This document shows, piece by piece, positions 43,249 to 52,400 of a DNA stretch of 64,000 nucleotides. The stretch spans positions 518,629 to 582,628 of the forward strand of contig NZ_QMDX01000001.1 in the NCBI RefSeq assembly GCF_007421925.1, written 5' to 3'. Each line of letters starts with the position of its first letter. Position 1 is the stretch's first letter. The notes under the pieces are model-generated. The model saw only the letters and a list, made by a program, of their open reading frames with translations. It made no database searches and was not told the origin of the DNA. Source of the DNA: Haloglomus irregulare (GTDB lineage Archaea > Halobacteriota > Halobacteria > Halobacteriales > Haloarculaceae). Made by a program: the position numbers and the translations under genes.

Positions 43249-43916
43249 GAGTCCGACCCGTCGCTGCCGTTGTTCGACCGGCACTCCTCGAGTTCCCGTT
43301 CCAGCCGTTCGTTCTCTCGTCTGAGCTGCTCGTTCTCCTGTCGGAGCTGCTCGTTCTCCTCCTGGAATGCGTCGCGCTCCGCCTCCAGCTCCTCGGTCGT
43401 GGTCTGCAGTTCGCTGACGCTTCGCTCGAGTTCGTTTATTTGGGACTCCAACTCCTCGGTCCGAGACTCGAGTTCGCTGCGCTGGCTTCGCAGCAGCTCC
43501 ACCCTCGACTCCAGGTTGTTGCGCTCGACCCGGAGCGAATTACGCTCCGATTCGAGCTCGTCGGCCCGCGAGCGGGCAGTCCTGAGCGACTCACGGGTAT
43601 CGACCAGCTCGTCCTCGGTCTCCCGGAGCCGGTCCTCGGTCTCCCGGAGCTGCTCGGTCACCTGCCTCAGGTCGGCCTGACGGGTGGCGATCGTCTCGTT
43701 GATCCGCTTCAGCCGCTGCTCCGCGTCCGCCAATTGGGACTTCTTGGCCTGAACCTCGGACTCCAGTTCGGCGTTCCGGTCGCGCAGCTGTTCGTTTCGG
43801 TCCTGGAGGTCCTCAACCGACTCCTGATAGAACAGCGTCGCACCGGCGGTGCCGGCCATGGAGACGCCGACTACGAGGACGAGGACCAGATTGATACCGT
43901 CGCCGAGCGACTTCAT
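43245..43916 (-). CDS. Membrane-anchored long coiled-coil protein
   Basis: A 223-residue protein. Residues about 9-30 form one TM helix (INLVLVLVVGVSMAGTAGATLF). From residue 32 to about 212 it is an unbroken coiled coil of Glu/Arg/Gln/Leu heptads (for example ELESEVQAKKSQLADAEQRL), with a short Asn/Gly/Ser tail. This suggests a rod about 25 nm long projecting from the membrane. The start ATG 43916 is internal to a longer open frame, chosen because the hydrophobic helix then begins at the terminus. It overlaps the next gene by 4 bp. No family name is assigned; its place in the MoxR-VWA operon is the only functional clue. Confidence 0.75.
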   Translation of the reverse strand: MKSLGDGINLVLVLVVGVSMAGTAGATLFYQESVEDLQDRNEQLRDRNAELESEVQAKKSQLADAEQRLKRINETIATRQADLRQVTEQLRETEDRLRETEDELVDTRESLRTARSRADELESERNSLRVERNNLESRVELLRSQRSELESRTEELESQINELERSVSELQTTTEELEAERDAFQEENEQLRQENEQLRRENERLERELEECRSNNGSDGSDS

Positions 43917-43972
43917 GCGTTCTCGGTGCCACCGGGCACACAAATCTCTTCGGTGGGAGCGCTGGCCGGCGG

Positions 43973-46393
43973 TTAGTCGTCCGCGGCCGCGTCGGTCGGC
44001 GTCCGGCGGTACTGCCGGTAGCGCGAGAGCCGCCGGGCCGTCACCTCCAGCAGGAACAGGAGGAGCCCGACGGTCACCAGTAGCCACCCCCACTCCTGGC
44101 GGACCTCGCGGGTCCGTTCGGCCGACTGCTGGACCGTCCGTGCGATGGCCGCCGCCTCACCCTGGTCGAATCGCTGGCCCCCCGTCCTCCCGACCAGCTC
44201 CGCGACCGCGTCCGACTGTCCGTAGGCACCGTACTCGCGGGGGTAGTTGACAGCGAGTCGCGCGTCGAGCACGTCGACGAAGCCCGGTTCCGACGGTCGC
44301 AGCGTCGTTTCGTAGGTCCCCGGCTCGACCTGGCGGAATCGGGGCGCCGCGGTCGGGCGCTCGTCGCCGACGTACCGGACGGTCACCCGCTCGCCGACTC
44401 TGCCGTCGGGTGCGGCGACAACGCCCCGTCTCCCCCGTTCGGGGTCGCCGATGACCCAGTTGACAGACTTCGACAGCAGCAGCGAGTCCGGCTCGGTCAG
44501 CAGTCCGCGTAGCGTCCCGTCCCGCCCGTAGGCGGTCACGGAGACGACCCGGCCGAGCCCGTAGCGCCACTGCGCCAGCGCAGGTGTCCCGTCGCTGGTC
44601 GCGACGAGCAAGTCCGCACCGGACTTCACCGACACGTCGTTGGCCATCGCCGGGTCGGCGGTCGGCTCCACCCCGGCCGTGATGAACTGGTTCCGGTTGA
44701 CGACGGTGAGGCCGTCGCCGCTGAACGACCGCGAGTCACCGCCGAACAGCAGCCGCAGCCGGTCGGTCTCGTCGGCACGGAAGTACTGCCCGCCCGTGGC
44801 GTCGGCGACGTCCGACAGGCGGTCCTCATCGATGCGCTCCCCGACGCCGATCGACACCACCTGGACGCCCTGTTCGTTGAGCTCGCGGGCGACGCCGCGG
44901 GCGGAGACGTCCTGGCTCCGGCCGTCCGAGATGACGATGACCGTTCCGGGACCGTTGAGCAGGTCGGCGGCCCCACGCAGGCCGACTGCGAGGTCGGTCG
45001 CGCCGCCGCTGTCCAGCCGGCGTACCTTCTCACGGAGCTGCTCGCGGTTCGGCCCGAGCGGCACCACCTCGTTGATGCGGTAAGCCCGGAAGTTGAACGC
45101 GGCCAGCCCGACCTCGTTCTCGTCACCGAGCTGTCCGATGACGTTGAGCGTCGCCCGCTTCTGGACCGTCATCCCCTCCTCGGCGCTGCCCGAGACGTCG
45201 ACCAGCACCACCAGCCGCGTCGTCCGGCCGTCCGTCTCGCCGGTGCTCACGGGGAGCACCGCGCCCAGCGAGGAGTTCCCGTAGCCACCGCCGTCGTACG
45301 CGCTGCGGCCGCCGACCGCCACCAGTCCCGTGCCGTCGATGACGGCACGCTGGAGCGCGGTCACGTTGCCCGCGGTCGCGGCGGGTTGGTCCTGGAGCAC
45401 GACCGCCTGGTACGGGCGCAGGTCGTCCGGGATCGCGGGGCGGCGCGTCACGTTGTACAGTTCCTCAAGCAGATCGCCGAACGGGTACGCGCCCTCGGAG
45501 ACGTAGAGAACCCGTGGCTGCGGGACGACGCGGACGGTGCGACGGTAGACGTCGTTCCGCCCGGTCCCGTCGTCAGCGCCGACCCGAGCGACCAGTTCGT
45601 GGGTCCCCACCTCGTCGAAGGTGTAGCTGAACTCCGCGGTGTCGGCGCCGTCGACCACCTCGGTGAAGACGGGCGTCCCGTCGACCTCGACCGTGACGGG
45701 CGCCGAGTCCTCGATGGCAACGCCGCCGACGCGGACGACGAACCGGTTGTCGATGCCGACCGAGGTCTTCGGAGGGGCGGACAGGGTGACGTACCGCTCG
45801 GTCCGCGTCGAGGAGAGGTCGACCGTGTGGACGGTCGCGTTGGCCTCTGTCACGACCTCGCCGGCCGCCGCCAGTGACCGACCGTCGGTCACCCGACCGT
45901 CGGAGACGAGCAGTAACGAGGCGTTGCGCTCAGCGCTCGCCACCACCGCATCGCCGACCCTGGAGGTGGCGCCGGAGCCGACGACCGATCGGCTGACCGG
46001 CACACCCTCCGCTTCGATGGCCGCGGCGAGTGCATCGATGTCGGCGTCCGTGACGGCCATCGAGTCGGACTCGTCGGCCAGCAGCCGTACCCGTGGCTCG
46101 CCCGGGGTCTCCCGCGCGACCGCCGTGTACGGGCCGGCCGCGGCCGTTACCAGCAACACGACTATCGATGCCCGCGCCAGGAGCAGCCCGATGCGGCGCC
46201 GGCGCCCCCAGTCTCCACCCTGGCCCGTCCGGACGGCCAGCGCGACGAGGAGCGCCAGCGCGACCGGAATCGCGAGCAGAGCGAGTGGGAGCTCCAGCCC
46301 GACGGTCACGCCGCGGACGGTCGCCTCGACGGCCTCCGTGCCGGGGAGGTCAGACTGGGTCGGCGCGAGCGCCACGGTGGACGCCCCCGACAT
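43973..46393 (-). CDS. Large membrane protein with two VWA-like domains
   Basis: An 806-residue protein. Two TM helices lie near residues 32-53 (LELPLALLAIPVALALLVALAV) and 70-88. A first VWA-like segment begins with DESDS near residue 108. The main VWA domain has the complete MIDAS motif DVSGS near residue 395, with GGATDL and VISDGRS further on. A beta-rich C-terminal region is followed by a closing TM (WGWLLVTVGLLLFLLEV) and a basic tail. It resembles the BatB/glutamine-amidotransferase-like VWA proteins that accompany MoxR. Its ATG at 46393 shares one base with the upstream stop (TGATG). Confidence 0.85.
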   Translation of the reverse strand: MSGASTVALAPTQSDLPGTEAVEATVRGVTVGLELPLALLAIPVALALLVALAVRTGQGGDWGRRRRIGLLLARASIVVLLVTAAAGPYTAVARETPGEPRVRLLADESDSMAVTDADIDALAAAIEAEGVPVSRSVVGSGATSRVGDAVVASAERNASLLLVSDGRVTDGRSLAAAGEVVTEANATVHTVDLSSTRTERYVTLSAPPKTSVGIDNRFVVRVGGVAIEDSAPVTVEVDGTPVFTEVVDGADTAEFSYTFDEVGTHELVARVGADDGTGRNDVYRRTVRVVPQPRVLYVSEGAYPFGDLLEELYNVTRRPAIPDDLRPYQAVVLQDQPAATAGNVTALQRAVIDGTGLVAVGGRSAYDGGGYGNSSLGAVLPVSTGETDGRTTRLVVLVDVSGSAEEGMTVQKRATLNVIGQLGDENEVGLAAFNFRAYRINEVVPLGPNREQLREKVRRLDSGGATDLAVGLRGAADLLNGPGTVIVISDGRSQDVSARGVARELNEQGVQVVSIGVGERIDEDRLSDVADATGGQYFRADETDRLRLLFGGDSRSFSGDGLTVVNRNQFITAGVEPTADPAMANDVSVKSGADLLVATSDGTPALAQWRYGLGRVVSVTAYGRDGTLRGLLTEPDSLLLSKSVNWVIGDPERGRRGVVAAPDGRVGERVTVRYVGDERPTAAPRFRQVEPGTYETTLRPSEPGFVDVLDARLAVNYPREYGAYGQSDAVAELVGRTGGQRFDQGEAAAIARTVQQSAERTREVRQEWGWLLVTVGLLLFLLEVTARRLSRYRQYRRTPTDAAADD

Positions 46394-48195
46394 CAGAGGT
46401 CACCCCGGCGGCGCAACAGCGCCACCTCGGCCAGTACCGCGCCGACTGCCACGAGCGCGACGCCCGGTGAGAGGTCGAGTGGCCGCTCGACCGTCTCCTC
46501 GCGTTCCCCGGCGATCCCGTCCGGGCCCGACGAGAGGGCCGGGGCCGAGACGTTCGATTCGGCGTCGTCGAGCAGGGAGGCGCTCACCCGCCGGTCACCC
46601 GCCCGGTAGTGACCGGCCGCGTCCAGTCGGACGGCGCCGTCGACCGTCCGCTCCCCGTCCGGCCCGACGACGGTCGTCCCGTTGGCGACCGACAGGCGCC
46701 CCCCGGTCCGCCGGTTCGTCTCGTCAAGCGGGGCCCGGCCGGCCGCCTCGAACACCAGCCGCTTCCAGAGGACGGGATACTGGTAGTTGAACTGGAACTC
46801 CGACTCGTCGGAGAGGTAGCCGTAGTACAGCGTCCGGCCCTGACCGAGTCGGCCGCGAGCCAGTAGCGGCGACCCGTCGGCCGTGACGACCGCCGACGAG
46901 CCGTTCTTCAGTACGGCCGTCGGCGCCACTTCCGGTGGTGGGAAGCTGATGCCGCGGGTCAGCCGGTCCGTCCGCGACCGGAGCGTCGGGCGCTCGGTGC
47001 GACCGGTCGGCTCGACCGGCAACAGGGGGCCGTAGCCGACCTCGCCGAGCTGGTCCTGGGCGACGATGATGGTCCCGCCGCCCTCGCGGGTGATCCGGGC
47101 CGCGGTCTCGCGCGTGCTCTCCAGCAGCCGGGTCCGGTCGACCGTGCCGAACACCACCACGTCGTACGCGGCGTCCACGGCGGTCGGGGGCTCGGCGACG
47201 GTCACGTCGACCGTTTCGGGGACCGATAGCGCGGTCCGGATGAACCGGTCCCTCCGGGGGTTGCTCGTGACCAGCAGCACCCGGACGGTTCGAGCGTCCG
47301 GACCCGCGACGTGGAGCCGGTCGTCCACGGGGAACCGGTCGCCGGGAGCCAGCCTGACGGTCGCGTCGCCGACCGGGACCGGCAGCGTGACCGTCCCGAC
47401 GTCGCCCGGGTCCAACGCGACCGTCTCCTCGGCCTCGCCCAGCCGGACCGTCCGCTCGACTGGCCCGTCGGCGTAGCTCTTCACCGACACCGTCACCGTC
47501 GACCGCTCGTACTCGGCGTCGACGATACCGACGTTGGGGACCGACCCGCCGACGGGTCGGAGGTCGACCCGGTATCCCCGGCCGCGGGCGGTCTCGACAG
47601 CCTCGCGCCAGCCCGCACCGGCGAAGTCGCTCACGACCACCACACGGGCGTCCGCGTCCGCGACCGCGGTGGCCGCCGAGATCGCCGCCCCGAGGTCGCT
47701 GGCAGCGTCCGTCCGCTCGACCCTCGCGAGGGTTCCCCGTGCGTCGGCGGCGGCGCCGCGCTGGAGCCGGACCCGTGGGGTCGTGCCCGCCGTGACGACC
47801 GAGGTCGACTCCGAGACGGACTCGCGGGCGATCTCACGCGCCGCCGCGAACCGACTCCCGCCGGCGTCCTCGACGGCCATGCTGGCGGAGGTGTCCAGCA
47901 CCACGACCGTCTCCGCCGTCGTCGCCGTCCCCGTCGTGGTGATGTACGGCGAGGCCAACGCGAGCGCGAGCAGCACGATGACGACCACCTGCACCAGCAG
48001 CAGCAGGTTCCGGCGGAGCCGGCGGAATGCGGGGCTATCGACGCCGCTCTCGTCGGCTACGACGAGGAACTCCAGCGTCGGGAGTCGGAGCCGGCGCGGG
48101 TCCGGCCGCACCAGATACAGCAACAGCAGCGGGACCACCGCGAGGAGGGCGAGCAGACCCAGCGGGGTCAGGAACACGTCGGCGAGACCAGCCAT
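46393..48195 (-). CDS. BatA/VWA membrane protein, first gene of MoxR-VWA operon
   Basis: A 600-residue protein. The N-terminal BatA-type segment is FLTPLGLLALLAVVPLLLLYLVRPDPRRLRLPTLEFL (first 45 residues), followed by a second TM near residues 63-83. The VWA domain begins with a full MIDAS motif, DTSASM, near residue 101. A beta-sandwich extracellular region follows, and the last TM is GVALVAVGAVLAEVALL before a short basic tail. BatA-type proteins work with MoxR and DUF58 in bacterial Bat systems. It leads the six-gene unit; the region upstream to the MBL gene is 66 bp with no clear TATA. Confidence 0.86.
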   Translation of the reverse strand: MAGLADVFLTPLGLLALLAVVPLLLLYLVRPDPRRLRLPTLEFLVVADESGVDSPAFRRLRRNLLLLVQVVVIVLLALALASPYITTTGTATTAETVVVLDTSASMAVEDAGGSRFAAAREIARESVSESTSVVTAGTTPRVRLQRGAAADARGTLARVERTDAASDLGAAISAATAVADADARVVVVSDFAGAGWREAVETARGRGYRVDLRPVGGSVPNVGIVDAEYERSTVTVSVKSYADGPVERTVRLGEAEETVALDPGDVGTVTLPVPVGDATVRLAPGDRFPVDDRLHVAGPDARTVRVLLVTSNPRRDRFIRTALSVPETVDVTVAEPPTAVDAAYDVVVFGTVDRTRLLESTRETAARITREGGGTIIVAQDQLGEVGYGPLLPVEPTGRTERPTLRSRTDRLTRGISFPPPEVAPTAVLKNGSSAVVTADGSPLLARGRLGQGRTLYYGYLSDESEFQFNYQYPVLWKRLVFEAAGRAPLDETNRRTGGRLSVANGTTVVGPDGERTVDGAVRLDAAGHYRAGDRRVSASLLDDAESNVSAPALSSGPDGIAGEREETVERPLDLSPGVALVAVGAVLAEVALLRRRGDL

Positions 48196-48261
48196 CGGGA
48201 GACCGCTCGGCCCCGACCGACAAACCCCTTGTGACGTGGGGCGCTCGCCCCCCGGGCGTCG

Positions 48262-49005
48262 TCAGTCCAGCGCGACCGTCCCGCCGTCGGCCGGAACGAC
48301 CACCTGTTCCCGGGCGCCAGCCTCGGCCAGCGCCGTGGTCAGGTCCTCGCGGGTCGCGAGGCAGTGGTTGATGGCGTCCATGTGGTCCGCGACGATCGTA
48401 GCATCGGTCCACTCGCGGAGCGTGAGCACGTCCGCGGGCGTCATCGTGATGGGGTCACCCTCGACGAACTGCGCGGCGCCGGCGTTGGCGACCACCACGT
48501 CGGGCTCGTGGGTGTCGAGCGTCTCCCGGACCGCCTCGTACGGCACCGTGTCGCCGGCATGGTAGACGGTCGGCTCGCCCGGCGCCTCGAGGACGAACCC
48601 GGAGACCGGCCCCATCCGCTCGGCCAGCTCGCCGTCGCCGTGGCGCGCGGGCGTCCGCGTGACCGTCAGGTCGCCGAGCATCGCCGTGCCGTCGACCGGC
48701 CGCGGATCGAACCCCTCGTCGCCCAGCTCGTCGGCGTCCGCCGGCTGGCAGAGCGTCGGCTGCCCGTCGGGGAGCTGGTCGCGGGCCGCGTCGTCGAGGT
48801 GGTCCCGATGGAGATGCGTGACCAGCAGCGCGTCGTGGGCGAGCGGGGCGTCCGGGAGGGCCACGAGCGGGTTCCGCCGGTCGTTCGGCGAGTTCGGGAT
48901 CGGCGGTATCCCGCCGGGCGCGGCGAGCATCGGGTCCACCAGCAGTGTCGTGTCCCCGAGCGTCAGTCGCAGCGTCGCGTGTCGCAGGAGCTGGAGCGTG
49001 GCCAT
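48262..49005 (-). CDS. Metallo-beta-lactamase fold hydrolase
   Basis: A 247-residue MBL-fold protein of the UPF0173/UlaG-like branch. The metal motif THLHRDHLD (near residue 63) has the HxHxDH ligands. Further ligands are ARHGDGE near 120 and HAGDTVPYE near 147, and the C-terminal ADHMDAINHCL provides the last His. The start MATLQLLRHATLRLTLGDTTLLVDP is typical. Substrate unknown; many relatives hydrolyse phosphodiesters or lactones. CTTTGCCC about 27 nt upstream of ATG 49005 could be its promoter. It lies just upstream of the MoxR-VWA operon in the same direction (66 bp) and might be read with it. Confidence 0.88.
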   Translation of the reverse strand: MATLQLLRHATLRLTLGDTTLLVDPMLAAPGGIPPIPNSPNDRRNPLVALPDAPLAHDALLVTHLHRDHLDDAARDQLPDGQPTLCQPADADELGDEGFDPRPVDGTAMLGDLTVTRTPARHGDGELAERMGPVSGFVLEAPGEPTVYHAGDTVPYEAVRETLDTHEPDVVVANAGAAQFVEGDPITMTPADVLTLREWTDATIVADHMDAINHCLATREDLTTALAEAGAREQVVVPADGGTVALD

Positions 49006-49151
49006 GCGCGACGGTCGCCCGGCGAGGGCAAAGCGGTTCCGCCAGCCAGCCTCGCGTTCGTCCGGGGGTCGAGCATCGGCAGGGACGCACCGACCCTCGA
49101 CCGGCCCCTGTTCGGGAGGTGAGCTTATATACCGGCACGACGCACGCCCGG

Positions 49152-49325
49152 ATGATGAGGAACGCCGAGCTCAGCACCGACCCGCTGGCCGTCCTCCGCG
49201 AGGAACTCGGGGCCGCGCTCGACGCCGCCGAGGACGACGAGGCGTCGTACCACCTCCGGGAGGCGATGCAGCACGCCGTCGCGGTCCGCGAGACCTGGCC
49301 GGACGAGCGGGGCCGGACCGACTGA
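49152..49325 (+). CDS. Small acidic helical protein, 57 residues
   Basis: A short gene from ATG 49152 (a second ATG is at 49155). The protein reads ELSTDPLAVLREELGAALDAAEDDEASYHLREAMQHAVAV and is acidic, helical and shares the composition of real haloarchaeal genes. CTTATATACC at 49122-49131 gives a strong TATA about 27 nt upstream, which settles the start. No family recognised. It diverges from the MBL gene and converges with gltB. Confidence 0.68.
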   Translation: MMRNAELSTDPLAVLREELGAALDAAEDDEASYHLREAMQHAVAVRETWPDERGRTD

Positions 49326-49421
49326 TACCGGTCCCGGCGGCTGTGGCGCGGCACTCGTTACAGCCGACCGGCTCGTGTGCTGTGCGTCCACGGCGAGAGC
49401 GCGGTCCCGGCGTCGGGTGGA

Positions 49422-49437
49422 CCCCGACCGGTCGGGG
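49422..49437. repeat. Perfect 16-bp palindrome
   Basis: CCCCGACCGGTCGGGG is an exact palindrome in the 132-bp gap between the 57-residue gene and gltB, which converge. It could fold as a 6-bp stem with a CCGG loop and help terminate transcription of both genes, though no T run follows. A protein-binding site is the other option. Confidence 0.35.
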
Positions 49438-49457
49438 GGCCGGGGCCGTCGTGCCAC

Positions 49458-52400
49458 TCAGTCGTCGGTGGAGGCGGCGAACTCGGAGCCGCTGGCGCCG
49501 GTGTCCGGGCCGACCGACTCGGGCAGGTCCTCCCGGACGTCCTCGGCGCCCTCGCTGAGGACGCGCGAGTAGGCCTCGGGCATCACCTTCACGAACTCGT
49601 CGAGCTCGGCCTCCCAGTTGTCGAGGACGTACTGGGCGCGGTCCGAATCCGTGTGAGCCGCGTGGTTCTCGACGAGGCGGCGCATCATGCGCCGGTCACG
49701 CTCGTCCAGTTCGCGGGTGGTGTCGACCATGCCGTAGTTCACCCGCTCCTCGAAGTCGCCGTCGCGGTCGAGCACGTAGGCGACGCCGCCGCTCATCCCG
49801 GCGGCGAAGTTCTTGCCCGTGTCGCCCAGGCAGACGACGACCCCGCCGGTCATGTACTCGCAGCCGTGGTCGCCGACCGACTCGACGACCGCCTTCACGC
49901 CGGAGTTCCGGACGGCGAACCGCTCGCCGGCCTTCCCGTTGATGTAGGCCTGGCCCTGGGTCGCGCCGTACAGCGCGACGTTACCGGTGACGATGTTCTC
50001 CTCGGGCTCGTACGGGGCGCTGTTGGGCGTCTGGATGATGAGCTTCCCGCCCGAGAGCCCCTTGCCGACGTAGTCGTTGCCGCTGCCGGTCAGCGACATC
50101 GTCACGCCGTGCTTGAGGAAGGCGCCGAACGACTGGCCGGCGACGCCGTCGAAGTCCACCCGGATGGTGTCCTCCGGGAGGCCCTCGAGCCCGTGCTCGG
50201 TCGAGATGTGATGCGAGAGCGTCGCCCCGACGGCGCGGTGCTGGTTGCCGATCTCCATGTCGAGGTGGGTCGGGTCGCCCGTCTCGAGGGCGTCGCCCAG
50301 CTCGTCCATGATCGCCCAGTCCAGCTGCTCGTCGACCTCGTGGGTCTGGGGCTCGGTCTTCCGGCGCTGGTCGCCCGGCGGCTGGGCGATGACCGAGGAG
50401 AGGTCCAGCTTCCGGGCCTTCTCCTGCTCCACGTCCGTCCGCTGGCGGAGGACCGACGGGCGGCCGATCATCTCGTCCAGCGAGGTGAAGCCCAGGTCGG
50501 CCATGATCTCGCGCAGCTCCTGCGCCATGAACGTCATGTAGTTGATGACGTGGTCGGGCTCGCCGGGGAACCGGGCACGCAGGTCATCGCGCTGGGTGGC
50601 GACGCCGACCGGGCAGGTGTTCTCGTGGCACTGCCGGGCCATCACGCAGCCCGAGGTGACCAGCGAGGCGGTGCCGAAGACGTACTGCTCGGCGCCCAGC
50701 AGGGCGGCGATGGCCACGTCACGGCCGGTCTTCATCCCGCCGTCGACGGTGACGCGGATGCGGTCGCGCAGGTCGGTCGCGCGGAGCATCTGGTTGGCCT
50801 CGGCCAGCCCGAGCTCCCACGGCAGGCCCGCGTTCTTGATGCTGGTCTTCGGGCTGGCGCCGGTGCCGCCCGAGTGGCCCGAGATGTGGACCACGTCGGC
50901 GTTGGCCTTCGCGACGCCGGCCGCGATGGTGCCGATGCCGGCCTCGGAGACCAGCTTCACGTTGATGTCGGCGTCCGGGTTGGCCGCCTTCAGGTCGTGG
51001 ATGAGCTGCTTGAGGTCCTCGATGGAGTAGATGTCGTGCAGCGGCGGCGGCGAGATGAGCCCCACGCCCGGCGTCGAGTAGCGGACGTGCGCGATCATCT
51101 CGTTGACCTTCATCCCGGGGAGATGGCCGCCCTCGCCGGGCTTTGACCCCTGGGCCATCTTGATCTGGATCTCCTCGGCGTTGGTGAGGTAGTCCGAGGT
51201 GACCCCGAACCGGCCGGAGGCGACCTGCTTGATGTTGCACTCCTTCTCGGTATCGAACCGTTCGGGCGGCTCGCCGCCCTCCCCCGTGCCCGAACTCCCG
51301 CCGAGCCGGTTCATCGCGATCGCGTTGTTCTCGTGGGCCTCCGGCGACAGCGAGCCGAGACTCATCGATGCCGTCGCGAACTTCTGGACGATCTCCTCGA
51401 CCGGCTGGACCTCGTCGATGTCGACGGGGTCGCGGTCGGAGTCGAACTCCAGCAGCCCGCGCAGCGTCTGGAGCTGCTCGTTCTGCTCGTTCATCAGCTC
51501 CGCGAAGTCGCCGTAGCGCTCGTAGTCGGCGGTGCGGACCGCCTGCTGGAGCGCCCCGACGCTCTCGGGGTTCCACTCGTGATAGATGCCGTCCGAGCGG
51601 TGCTCGTACTCGCCCTGCCGCTCGAGGTCGGCCTCCTCGCTCCAGGCGACGTGGTGGCGCTTCTCTAGGTCCGCCTCCACGTCCTCGATGTCGATGCCGC
51701 CCGTCCGGGCGGTGGTGCCCTCGAAGTACTCGGCGACGAAATCGGAGTCGAGGCCGACCGCCTCGAAGATCTGGGCACCCTGGTAGGACTCCACCGTCGA
51801 GATGCCCATCTTGGCCATCGTCTTCAGCATGCCGTCCTCGACGGCGTGGATGTACGCGTCGATGGCGGCGGCCTCGTCGGCGCCGTCCGGGCCGGCGACG
51901 AGGTCGGAGATGGACTGGAAGGCCAGGTACGGGTTGACCGCGCCGGCACCGTAGCCGACCAGCGTCGCGAAGTGATGGACCGCACGCGGGTCACCCGACT
52001 CCAGCACGAGCCCGACGTGGTTGCGTAGTCCGTTCCGGACGAGGTGGTGGTGGGTGCCGCCGACGGCGAGCAGGCTGGGGATGGGGACCCGGTCCTCGCC
52101 GGCCGCGCGGTCCGAGAGCACGAGGATGTCGTGCTCCTGTGCGGCGGCGGTCGCCTCCGCCCGCAGCCCGCGCACCGCGGCCTCCAGGCTGGCCGTCTCC
52201 TCGGGGTCGTACGTGATGTCGAGGACGGCCGAGGAGAGGCCGTCCGCCTCGTCGAGGTCCTTGATGCCGGCCGTCTCGGCGTCGGTCAGGACGGGCGAGT
52301 CCGCGACCAGCTGGCGGGCGTGCTCGGGCGTCTCGTCCAGCAGATTGCGCTGGGCGCCCAGCCGCGTCTCCATCGACGTGACGACCTCCTCGCGGATGTA

